A DNA stretch of 10,245 nucleotides from Isohypsibius dastychi (GCA_034696485.1 JAQIWT010001587.1:1-10245), one strand, 5' to 3'. Shown: positions 1 through 7,470, counted from the first letter of the stretch. Translations and numbers: made by a program. Notes: a model not told the origin generated them from the letters alone.

Positions 1-790
1 AGGAACCTTGCGGAATTCTTCGATGACAAACCGAATCCAAAAAAACAACACAGAATTTTAGACGAAGTTGTTCAACGGTTCCGAAAACTGCGGACAACTG
101 TTGGAAAATTCAACGACATGTTCGGTGGGTTCATGTTGGCATTCAGCCTACAAGATATTCTCACAGTCACAGCATTCATTGCCGCCATATTGCGTCGACA
201 AGAGAGTGAACCTGGTGAAACGAAAAAGCAGTACTACGATCGGATCAACGACGAGAATGGTGAAAAGTTAATCCTCTATGTTTTGTTGGGTGTCGGAGCT
301 GTCAATGTGGTGTTCCGGCTTTTTGTCTGCACTTCTTTGAATGAACAGGTCTGCATTCTGTTCGAGGTGCACTCTTTTTTGTGAAATGTAATATTGCAGG
401 TCGACAGAATTCGCAAACGAGCTTGGGAAATTCAGGCAGAGTCCGATGATGTTGAGCTTCAAGAGCAGGCTGGTAAGCTGGCTCAGGAGATCAACTCAGA
501 TGGGACTATGATCTCTGGAGGTGGATTCTTCGGGATTGATAAACCCTTTATCAGCATGGTAAGTGGTATCAACAATTACCAGGTCTGGTACTCTTGAGCA
601 CTTAGTGTTTGCAATGTTACAGATGATTAATCTAGTAATGACGTATTTCTTGCTGATTTACCAAACGCGTGACTCGAAGGATGACATGAAGAAGTTGGTG
701 AAAGCTGAAGTGTTTACACAAGAGATGGCCGTGATGAAAGAGGTCCTGTACCGGATTTTCAACGATTCAGCATTGAGCCTGAACAACTGA
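1..790 (+). CDS. Gustatory receptor, 3' part (5' end outside window)
   Basis: This is an insect-type gustatory receptor (7tm_7 chemoreceptor), a seven-span ligand-gated channel of sensory neurons. Three exons are readable: 1-348, 400-558 and 623-790. Both introns are phase 0 with GT-AG ends (349-399, 51 bases; 559-622, 64 bases), and the stop is TGA at 788-790. The window encodes about 224 residues. They comprise a cytoplasmic linker (RNLAEFF...QRFRKLRTTVGKF), TM5 (MFGGFMLAFSLQDIL...), TM6 (LILYVLLGVGAVNVVF), the pre-TM7 block GGGFFGIDKPFISM and TM7 containing TYFLLIYQT. The last matches the family signature TYhhhhhQF except that T replaces the final F. Phase-0 introns near the C terminus, including one just before TM7, are typical of the family. 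The N-terminal half lies upstream of the window; the paralogue at 8827 shows what it probably looks like. Family assignment is confident; the ligand is unknown. Confidence 0.85.
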
Positions 791-928
791 TGAGCTCAAA
801 ATCCACAAAAACTTTGGTTATTGTTATCTCATTCTCGTTCAATGTCACGATATTCACCGGAAGGCGCAGACAGCTATTGACTGAAATCATGTAATATTTG
901 TCGATTTTGCAGAAGTGGGCTAACCATG

Positions 929-934
929 AATAAA
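929..934 (+). terminator. Poly(A) signal of the left gustatory receptor
   Basis: A canonical AATAAA lies 139 bases after the receptor stop codon, in a plausible 3' UTR, and is followed at once by TGTG. Confidence 0.45.
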
Positions 935-1067
935 TGTGACGGATCGGAACAACTGCAGCCACTTTTTCTGATCTGCAGTGGCGCATCTATCGCTAAACAA
1001 GTCAATCAAGGGATTCAATCAGGGGAAATTGATCAAAATAACTACAAAATTCAACGAACATGAAAGT

Positions 1068-1073
1068 TTTATT
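1068..1073 (-). terminator. Poly(A) signal serving the left LRR gene
   Basis: The plus strand reads TTTATT, so the minus strand carries AATAAA about 160 bases downstream of the LRR stop codon at 1234-1236. The corresponding segment is absent from the right-hand copy. Confidence 0.35.
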
Positions 1074-1233
1074 CTACAGTCAATCGCTGCGAGAACATAA
1101 CTTGATATTTGATACAACTGTTTTACAAGTGATTTAAAGGTAGTCTGTGAACATCCTGTGCGAACATTGATTCCCAAGTTGCTAACAATACCACAAATAC
1201 CAGGAGTGTAAATCTTTATCAAAAAACGGCCCA

Positions 1234-1412
1234 TTATCGTCTCGAGCATTTCAGTCTTATCAAAATCGGGCGTTGTAATTTTCTGCCCTGTAAATTAGGC
1301 TTTGAACAATCAACTGGTAGATACATATCACTGGTCTGAAATGGCGGGCTTTTATGTTGCCCAAAACTATACAGCTCTCCTTCAGCCTTTGATGTTCTGA
1401 AATCGACGAAGA
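1234..1412 (-). pseudogene. Truncated C-terminal stub of a leucine-rich-repeat protein
   Basis: Read on the minus strand, this encodes the C-terminal flank of an LRR protein: VDFRTSKAEGELYSFGQH, then MYLPVDCSKPNLQGRKLQ, ending KCSRR and TAA at 1236-1234. The right-hand copy (9787-10245) matches closely, including the stop position. There the same sequence follows a CDC...WLRKFF cap motif and leucine-rich repeats. Here similarity fades upstream of about 1412: the two cap cysteines are absent, an unrelated reading frame takes over, and no LRR is present before 1775. A weak QMI...KF match near 1413-1445 could mean a deletion inside the cap rather than a clean breakpoint. It is probably a dead fragment. 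Confidence 0.65.
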
Positions 1413-1775
1413 GGAACTTCTGGTTCAGTCCAATCAGGATCATCTGCATGAGAGGCGTGCGTTCGTACTAATGGATCAGTTTCTACCGGAATCCAAGTGT
1501 CCCTCTGACGTACGCCATCACCGACGTTAGTAGGCACTCGTTGAACGGATTCAACAACTGCTCTGGACACATGATTCACTTCAGCAGCAATCCCTGTTTC
1601 AACAGGCAAGATTAATCTAGCGAATGGTATGCTTATAATCAAATGGCACCATAACTTTCGAAGCAGACTCCTCGTGGTCTTAAGCTTGACGTAGTCTCTA
1701 GATTGTCTTCCGCCGTCAAAATTAAAAAAAGTAACAACACTCTCCGACGAAACTCGGTCGCTAAAAAAGCGCTTG
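1382..1775 (-). pseudogene. Open fragment, possibly Copia polyprotein linker
   Basis: The minus strand is open for about 130 codons with no early ATG. Its end reads RDTWIPVETDPLVRT... followed by DPDWTEPEVPLRRF. In Ty1/Copia polyproteins the hinge between integrase and reverse transcriptase commonly carries an acidic stretch and then PLRRS.R...PP.R, and the residues PEVPLRR recall it. The R..PP part is not present. Instead the frame runs into LRR-homologous DNA and stops at 1382. No reverse transcriptase, integrase or RNase H motif is visible nearby. The assignment rests on one short motif and is tentative; an unrelated exon fragment is the main alternative. Confidence 0.25.
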
Positions 1776-1776
1776 A

Positions 1777-2038
1777 TTATCCCAGATTACGCGAGTTTAT
1801 TGTGGGTTGAATCAGTCCGGTAATATTGGTGTGTCTAGTACTGCCGCGTCCAGACACAGCTTCGCCAACCGGCTTGACGTCAAAATCTGAAATCTGTATC
1901 TTTGCATCATAGAAGTACTCATCTCTCATCGAGTTCCGTGGATTGCCTGTATTTACCTGTATAGTTGACCAAGGTTGGACAATGTTCACGAAAGCTTGGT
2001 TGAAAGAGGTTCAGATGAAGTGTGCTGATAGCACAAGT
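1777..2038 (-). other. Unassigned stretch with a short minus-strand ORF
   Basis: The minus strand is open from about 2010 to 1777 (FNQAFVNIVQPWSTIQV... to ...TGLIQPTINSRNLG). I do not recognise it. It sits in a different frame from the Copia-like fragment below it and directly abuts the candidate solo LTR. It may be retroelement debris or chance. A perfect TGACGTCA palindrome occurs at 1875-1882. Confidence 0.2.
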
Positions 2039-2043
2039 TTCGC
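2039..2043. repeat. Left copy of 5-base target-site duplication
   Basis: TTCGC immediately precedes the candidate LTR; the partner copy is at 2407-2411. Confidence 0.45.
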
Positions 2044-2406
2044 TGTTAGTGGAATACCTATTCCGTCAAAATAGAAACAGCTTTTCCGTCCAAGTCGGAA
2101 TAGCTACTCTCTTCTCGAATACACTATTAGTGAGAGCTTTAACTGCCTGAGCTTCTGTACTTATTTACAGATGCTCGCTGATTGCTGAGTTTGTACTTCT
2201 TTGCTTACTGAGTTCGTACTGAGGCGCACAAGTTTCGAAGTCGTGAGCCCCGTCAGTTTGTGTGGGTAAACCCCGAGTCTTTTCTTCCCTTTTTTACTCG
2301 CTCACAAGCTCAAAACATGCACCTCATCAGTCAGACAAATATCAACGCAGAAAAGCTACCGTTTTCACTTTTCCGTTTTGAAATCTGAATTTTCGGGTTA
2401 CGCTCA
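2044..2406 (+). mobile_element. Candidate solo LTR (Copia-like), 363 bases
   Basis: The segment begins TGTTAGTGGAATACC, resembling Ty1/Copia LTR starts, and ends GGTTACGCTCA, giving TG...CA termini. The five bases just before it (2039-2043) and just after it (2407-2411) are both TTCGC, as expected of a target-site duplication. Inside are short inverted repeats near the 5' end (GGAATA/TATTCC, TTCCG/CGGAA) and an imperfect direct repeat of CTGAGTTTGTACT (2185 and 2208). No second LTR is visible, so either internal recombination left a solo LTR or this is the 5' LTR of an element whose internal part has decayed. Confidence 0.5.
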
Positions 2407-2411
2407 TTCGC
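2407..2411. repeat. Right copy of 5-base target-site duplication
   Basis: TTCGC immediately follows the candidate LTR; the partner copy is at 2039-2043. The length of five is usual for LTR-element integration. Confidence 0.45.
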
Positions 2412-2467
2412 GTGTCAGTATCATTAACCGTCTATCACCAAACTACTAGCTACGAGTGATCGCGACC

Positions 2468-2714
2468 ATGGGCGGTTTGGACAACGAGAGCTGTTTTGCT
2501 ACGAAAAATCGAGACTTTGAAAGGTCAACTACGAAACTTCAAGACTACGAGAAGTCTGACTTCGAAAACCTCAAGGTGCTTACTGTTAGTTGAACTTACA
2601 TCTATTGATTGGTTGCAATATGTAACAATCACGCTAGACGACTTACTTGAGATTCAAAATAAGGCTATCACCTCCACGGGTAGGTCGATCCCAGTTAGCA
2701 CACGTAGAAGGTGA
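2468..2714 (+). pseudogene. Weak gag-like fragment downstream of the LTR
   Basis: After the context CGACCATGG there is a short frame from the ATG at 2468. In another frame from 2496 the reading is LLRKIETLKGQLRNFKTTR.... The IETLKGQ..NFKT pattern recalls the start of some Copia gag proteins (I..L.G..NF..W), but the tryptophan is missing and two frames are needed. No zinc knuckle or protease follows. The stretch ends against the 3' end of the XK-like gene on the other strand. Treat it as a possible decayed gag only. Confidence 0.18.
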
Positions 2715-2715
2715 C

Positions 2716-4614
2716 TCACATTTTTGAGCCCACGTAGTCAGCTAAGTTATTTTTAACATTGTTTTGCTTACTTTTGCATTCCTCACAATGATCATGATGC
2801 GCAAGCGGACCAGCAAAGAACCATTCAACCACGATGTGTATGACATTCGATAGCGCAAACACTCCGATGTTCAGGCCCATGTAGATAATAATGGTTGATC
2901 TGGAAAGAGCGCTCTCATTTGCTGATGGTAGCAACACAGAGAGCAGAACTTGAAGCGAATGAATCCCAGCTGTAGCGATCAGCCCAAGTCCAAAGGGATC
3001 TGATCTGATGGTTTTAATGATGTCGAAGAATAGCTTTCCTCGAAAGTTTTGGTGAAATTCCCAGTCATAGGGGAGAACCAATAGTCGGAACGACTCCTGG
3101 GCAACTTCCAGAAGATCACGTACTTTCTGGTGTTTTTTGCGTCGGCGAACGAGTAAACAATACAACACAATGAAGTGGATGGGGGTGAGTAGACACGCCA
3201 AAGTGGGGTTTACAAAGAATAAGAAACAGATGGCTATCACACGACACAGTAGGTAAAAAATATTGTTCAAAGTCACAAGATAAAGGTGAGCATTGCATTT
3301 CAAATGCAGAGATGGACAATACGGAGTTTTGTCCCCCTGCTGATTGCGTTTGCGGGATTCTGTGTTGCAGTTCCACATACCCTTTAAACTCTCTGACGTT
3401 GGAACGTGTGACGCAATCCCATATGCGGAAAACAATGTAAAGAGAAATTGATACCAGCGAGGGATAACTCCTGTCATAAGCCATCGTTGTTGGTTGAGAT
3501 AGATTTGGATGACGAATTGAACAGAGCCCTCCAGCATGAGTTCTATCCCCTTTGAGTCAACTAGGCGCATCAAACGATGGTTCATATCCCATTTCACGGG
3601 ATCACCTGATTCTTCTCGTTCACTTGGATCAGATCGCCAGTACTTTCGGCCTTCCAGAACTAATCTCCATCTGCAAATAAATTGTGGAAATTCATTGAAA
3701 ATTCGTTGAAAAAAACAAACAAACTTCGAAAATGCATTGTCTTAAAGAAAAATTACAAAACAGAGATGTTCTTTCCATTGATGAAGTCACTCAAGTGGCC
3801 TTACTTCCACTGATAACGCTTTTTTCTGTGATGTAATTAACATTCTCAAAAACCAGCTTAGTTGACCGTTGTGCTAAAAAAGATGTCGTGCACCCGATTT
3901 TCAAAAGATTTTATGGAGGGAAGTGGAGTGAAGGGTGAACGAAATTTCAAATTTCAACAGCAACAGCTGATAGTTCGAAATTCTATTATGGCAAATAAAT
4001 GGAGTTGAATGCTTACGTTTCAGTCCATGCCCTGCTTACTCTCTGAAACCACAAAAGCCTTAATTTGTTCCTCGATTTTTTAAAAGTTACTGAGGCGGAA
4101 TCTAGCTTCCAGACCTACTCCAGAAGAAAAAATTTTTTCTCTATCGTTGAGGCGAACAGTGGACGAGAGTTAATGGCTGCATTTTCAGCAGCATTCAATA
4201 ATCAGCAAAACGCCAGTAAAAATTTCATTATCCTCCAGCTTGGAGGCGGGACGCTGGAGCCAGCTCCCCTCCAGCATAGTTATTGGAGGTCTTTTTCTTT
4301 ACATGGTTTTAGACTTACTCTCGATAAACGTCAAACGGATAGACGTATTTTCCCGGATGGTGTTTCATAACGTAGACTCCAAGCGCTGAAAATACCACTG
4401 GCAAGAATGGTATCAACAGGAAGATTAAACATCTATCCCAACCAAGCCCGAACGGATCCCAAAGGAAATGTTCAACAATTGTATAGATATCAAAGAAAAA
4501 GTCCCAAAGGGATAAAAATAGTTGGAAAATTGCGAGACAAAAGGCCAATTTTTTACCCCCGTTTGGGTTATTCCAGCCGAACAGAAAATGACTCAGAGAG
4601 AACGACTGACCCAT
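2716..4614 (-). CDS. XK/XKR-like multi-span membrane protein
   Basis: Two minus-strand exons, 4614-4319 and 3670-2716, join with matching phase (phase 2) across a GTAAGT...TTTGCAG intron to give about 416 residues, stop at 2718-2716. Near residue 35 the protein has SLWDFFFDIYTIVEHF, resembling the first conserved D..(T/I)D helix of XK-related proteins. Around residue 125 comes LVDSKGIELMLEGSVQFVIQIYL, resembling their E...PQ..LQ helix. About eight hydrophobic segments are visible, including FLFTLFSAYGIA, a double span LLCRVIAICFLFF...LHF-type, and a C-terminal pair ending near IHIVVEWFF. The tail HHDHCEECKSK is Cys/His-rich. DPFGLG occurs twice, before TM2 and before a late span. Family members include phospholipid scramblases and transport partners of the plasma membrane; function here is inferred only from topology and weak motifs. 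An uncharacterised arthropod-specific membrane family is the alternative. Confidence 0.6.
3671..4318 (-). other. 648-base intron of the XK-like gene
   Basis: It is bounded by GTAAGT (4318 downward) and TTTATTTGCAG (ending 3671). It contains no convincing exon. Near the donor end is a compact cluster of inverted repeats built on CCTCCA/TGGAGG, listed separately. Confidence 0.6.
4232..4289. repeat. Cluster of CCTCCA/TGGAGG inverted repeats
   Basis: CCTCCA (4232-4237) pairs with TGGAGG (4241-4246). GCTGGAG (4253-4259) pairs with CTCCAGC (4269-4275), with a nested GGAGC/GCTCC. CCTCCA (4268-4273) pairs with TGGAGG (4284-4289). Several alternative hairpins can form in under 60 bases inside the XK-like intron. 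It may be the remnant of a small inverted-repeat element. Confidence 0.5.
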
Positions 4615-4718
4615 TTTCTGACTGATTTAATTAGAAACCGAACAAAATTCTTGCATTCGTCCAACGAGCCTGACAATACGCAGGACGGGTCTGGGTTGCT
4701 GCTGCTATATCTGCTCAC

Positions 4719-5158
4719 ATAGTAAAAGATAAGATAAAAAGGCTTTTGTTTGGAATTGGAATGAGAATAAAATCTCGCAGAGGCGTGTATTCCTGATACC
4801 TCTCTTCTCCCACTCTGTTCAGAAAATTTTCAACAAAATTGAAAAAGTTCTCCAATTCACAAGATTTTCTGTACTGGAAAGAATCAGTCTGATAGCAAAA
4901 CTTCCACAGAAAAACTTGAACTTCTGCTTGTCTTTCCCACAGCTGAAGGTTATCTACTGTTTGTTTCATATTCGCAAACAGAGCATCTGGACCGCACCAG
5001 GCGAAAATATACATCCGCAATAAGATACGTCCAACCCTCCAAATAAAGATGGAATAATATCGGGAATTCGTTTGAGCATTGTAGCGGGCAAATATTTGGT
5101 CATGTATAGATGACACGAGTTTGTGGTTGGCTCCAGACTTTTCATGTGATGACGTCAT
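4719..5158 (-). CDS. Unrecognised ORF, possible 5' exon of the XK-like gene
   Basis: An ATG at 5158 (minus strand) opens 147 codons ending TGA at 4717-4715. Alternatively a GTGAGC donor at 4718 and an AAATCAG acceptor ending at 4622 (97-base intron, branch-like CTAAT) would join it in frame to the XK-like exon, giving about 565 residues. The protein is rich in aromatic residues (YYSIFIWRVGRILLRMYIFAWC, then LWERQAEVQVFLWKFCYQ). It has one possible hydrophobic helix and a hydrophobic end. I do not recognise the family. The length of the frame argues for real coding sequence. Whether it is an exon of the neighbour or a separate gene cannot be settled here. Confidence 0.4.
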
Positions 5159-5245
5159 TTGCCTCACCTTCACCACTGTAAAAGTTAGGGTTGCCCGTTT
5201 CAATTTCGTGTGATTTCAAATTTCGATTTCGAGGACTGCAAATTT

Positions 5246-5271
5246 CATTTCACGGAAGGTCCCGTGAAATG
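5246..5271. repeat. Hairpin in left outer arm of the fold-back region
   Basis: CATTTCACGG (5246-5255) and CCGTGAAATG (5262-5271) are perfect 10-base inverted repeats around a 6-base loop. They are the only place where both orientations of the GAAAT-type sequence meet within one arm. Confidence 0.55.
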
Positions 5272-5283
5272 CAGTGCGAAACT

Positions 5284-5415
5284 CGAAATTTGAAATAAAA
5301 CGCGAAATTTGAAATGGAACGTGAAATTTGAAATGAAATGCGAAATTTAGAATGAAATTACGAAATTTGAAACGAAATTACGAAATTTGAAACGAAATCA
5401 TGAAATTCGGAATGA
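5284..5415 (+). repeat. Tandem minisatellite, left arm (7 units)
   Basis: Seven units of 19-20 bases, consensus about CGAAATTTGAAATGAAA plus two to three variable bases. The spacing drifts from 19 to 20 bases along the array. Confidence 0.7.
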
Positions 5416-5831
5416 TCAACCAGAGAGCGCAGCTGACCGGGGCTTGTAAGTTGTAAGCAAGTTCTTCGATTTATTTTTCTCCAAAATCAAATCTTCTTCC
5501 TTAACTTCTGTAGTGTTTTAAAACTCCTTCATCTCTTGTGAAATCACGGAAACTTTGCTACCATGGCTGATTCTAAGACAGAGGAAGATTGAAGCCTCCG
5601 TATAATTAAATTTGTTCTACCAGTACTCGTAATTGTTGATATTTTTGGACGAAGTGAAATCTGTCTTTTACATAAATTCTAATTTTTGTAGCATTAATTG
5701 CTTTTGATTCAGAATTGCTCAGTTTTATATGATGAGAGAACGTTTGTATGGGAGAAATCATGTGATGCACGAGATTCTTTAGTTTTCGGTTATAAAATCG
5801 TTTCAAATTCCAAATTCCGCTGCGAATTACA
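5416..5831. other. Unique core between the minisatellite arms
   Basis: About 415 bases of unrecognised sequence. The one noteworthy signal is an ATG at 5563 in a near-ideal initiation context (GCTACCATGG). It opens only nine codons (MADSKTEED) before TGA at 5590-5592. No donor site immediately follows. It could be a captured 5' gene end or chance. Confidence 0.3.
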
Positions 5832-5946
5832 CGTTTCATTTCAAATTTCACGTTTCATTTCACATTTCGCGTTTCATTCCAAATTTCACGTTTCATTTCA
5901 AATTTCATTCCGTTTCATTTCAAATTTCATTTCTTTTCATTTCGAG
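5832..5946 (-). repeat. Tandem minisatellite, right arm (5-6 units)
   Basis: Units start CGTTTCATT with 19-base spacing (the last gap is 22). Each is the reverse complement of the left-arm unit. The region makes spurious Phe/His/Ser-rich reading frames. Confidence 0.7.
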
Positions 5947-6058
5947 GAGTATTTTTGCTCGAGATCGCATCCCTAGTAAAAGTTGTGATATGTTGGAATA
6001 ATGAAAGCCATATTCTCCCAGACAAGCAAAGAAAAGTGCGTGCTTTTCTCTCCGGGTT

Positions 6059-6064
6059 TTTATT
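6059..6064 (-). terminator. Poly(A) signal of the astacin-like gene
   Basis: The minus strand carries AATAAA about 85 bases after the stop codon at 6149. Just beyond it lies an imperfect stem (AAAGAAAAG...CTTTTCTCT, 6026-6051). Confidence 0.45.
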
Positions 6065-6148
6065 GTAAGAACCACTCTGAACTTTTACCGGAACGGTTTT
6101 AAATCTTCAAATATCATTACAGAATCAATCAAAATACAGAGCGACTGT

Positions 6149-7470
6149 TTAGACGCTACCATAGCATGCACATTTCAGGAAGCGGATACTCTTGTCCCAT
6201 TCGCCGTTGGCCAAAGTCCAGAATCGTTGAGTAGAATAGGAAGTTATGAACTTGACAGAGGTACCACCGTGGTTCGTGGCTTTGTAAGCGGTTAAAGTGC
6301 ATCCGTGGATCACTTCCAGTGATCTTATGAAGACTGTAGAGCCCAGATTGGTGTTCAAACCGTCAATGATGATTTCCTTAACGCCCTTGTAGCTCGGTTC
6401 TGTGTACAAAATTGCGCATAGGGGGTACATGGCGTTAAGATCTGCCGTGTCTATTGGGCTTAGTCCGACAAAAGGCTTGATTTCACTTGTGGAATGAACA
6501 GGCTTTGGTCGGATAGTCCAAACACCCGGTGTGATGGCGAATGCGTTTTTGTCGTAATGCATCAGTGAGCGAAAGTCGTATGGTGATGAGTAATGTGTCA
6601 CTTCGGCAGATGTGTAGGCATTGAAGTTATGCTTTTGACTTGCAGGTGGATTTGGAAATTTGGAGTGTAAAATTGCTGGGATTATTCAAGATATTGCCTT
6701 CTTACTCTGTGGTATGTTAGTCCAGTTGATGTCAACGTACGTGTTTCTGTCCGGTCGTGACTGTTCGTCAGGTGGTGGGTAGCCCCCCCCCCCCCATGAG
6801 ACAAATTTCCCCCGGTGTTAGCAAGCGGAAGCGTTCCGCTACTGCTTCGCTTATAGAAACGGAGCGGACCCCCTCCGCTTCGTCAAATCCACAATGGTTA
6901 TGTACAATTCATAGCTCTTCAAAATTTCCCCCCCCCCCCCTTCCACTTCGACCCCTGCGTCACTGATGGCATAGGAAGACCTCTTATAATAAAAATGATA
7001 TGCTAAAATATTTTTCTCAGATCAAAAAGACGTTGGAAGAAATTTTCGATTCAAACTTACTGGAAGTACTGTAGAGTCGATTTCATAGAATGCCAAGCCT
7101 CCTGTCAAGCGCTTGGTATTGAGCACTCCGCTCTTCCCCTGAAATACCAAATATCTGTTTACAACACAGTTTAAATTATGAGCATAATGTCCAAAAATAA
7201 ACCCACCAAATCGTCCTTGTTTTTCCCCGCTGCAGAGATGCCCGCAATGTCGCCCTCGAATAAGAGAGACTTCTCGCCTAAGTTGATAACCGGCGATTCA
7301 CCGACTTGCAGCGGATCCTTTGTATAAATCTGATTGCTCAGATGTTCTTCGGATGTTACGGGAAGCGGGACGGAGTCTTCTTCCGAGACGGAAAGTGGAA
7401 GTGAGAATGAGTCGCACAAAAAACATGCCAAAACCACGATGACAGCCAGTGGAAGTGGAGTACAATGCAT
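6149..7470 (-). CDS. Secreted astacin-type protease with crystallin-like domain, active site missing
   Basis: Exon 1 (7470-7207) encodes a signal peptide (PLAVIVVLACFLCDSFS) and a propeptide with LFEGDIAG, the astacin FxGD switch that caps zinc. Exon 2 (7138-7061) gives TGGLAFYEIDSTVLP, the start of the catalytic domain. It is joined in phase 0 through GTGGGT...TTTCAG and ends before GTAAGT. A third coding piece near 6760-6706 reads EQSRPDRNTYVDINWTNIP. The last exon begins at or near 6675 (HNFNAYTSAEV), then YDFRSLMHY (Met-turn with zinc-ligand Tyr), SPIDTADLNAMYPLC, and a roughly 90-residue beta/gamma-crystallin-like domain (ILYTEPSYKG, IRSLEVIHGC, WDKSIRFLKC) to the stop at 6149. The HExxHxxGFxH helix and roughly 85 preceding residues are absent. 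The join between pieces 3 and 4 is also doubtful: a 30-base intron, or a frame mismatch. It is either a defective gene or a misassembled locus. Confidence 0.65.
6781..6945. other. Homopolymer and palindrome stretch where the astacin catalytic exon is expected
   Basis: Two runs of exactly 13 C (6783-6795 and 6928-6940) bracket about 130 bases. Between them lie two hairpins sharing the same arms: AGCGGAA/TTCCGCT (6824-6840) and AGCGGA/TCCGCT (6863-6879). No zinc-site exon can be read here in any minus-strand frame. Confidence 0.6.

Larger units (their letters stand above)
791..1233. other. Convergent 3' UTR region
   Basis: This stretch separates the stop codons of two convergent genes, the receptor ending at 790 and the LRR stub ending at 1234. 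I see no coding exon in it. It holds one AATAAA on each strand (929-934 plus, 1068-1073 minus), as expected for tail-to-tail 3' UTRs. Most of it (up to about 1210) has no counterpart in the right-hand paralogous copy. Confidence 0.5.
5212..5946. mobile_element. Fold-back-like element with minisatellite arms
   Basis: Two clusters of the same short repeat face each other. The left arm carries seven units of the type CGAAATTTGAAATGAAA, starting at 5284, 5303, 5322, 5341, 5361, 5381 and 5401. The right arm carries the reverse complement (CGTTTCATTTCAAATTT) starting at 5832, 5851, 5870, 5889 and 5911. The period is 19-20 bases in both. The arms enclose about 400 bases of unique sequence with no transposase. 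This matches the architecture of fold-back or MITE-like elements whose inverted termini are built from tandem subrepeats. I could not see an obvious target-site duplication, so the outer borders are approximate. Confidence 0.5.

Noticed and set aside
3116-3484. Minus-strand 122-codon frame
   Set aside because: It is a shadow of the XK-like second exon in another frame, with no membrane pattern of its own.
4065-4370. Plus-strand 101-codon frame
   Set aside because: It covers the XK-like intron and donor site; composition is not coding-like and it includes the hairpin cluster.
5212-5946. CRISPR-like array
   Set aside because: Units are directly adjacent without spacers, occur in both orientations, and the genome is evidently eukaryotic.
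5698-5976. Plus-strand frame rich in Phe, His and Ser
   Set aside because: It is produced by translating the right-arm minisatellite; the composition follows the DNA repeat.
6757-6966. Plus-strand Pro/Ser-rich frame
   Set aside because: It is an artefact of the two C-runs and hairpins antisense to the astacin gene.
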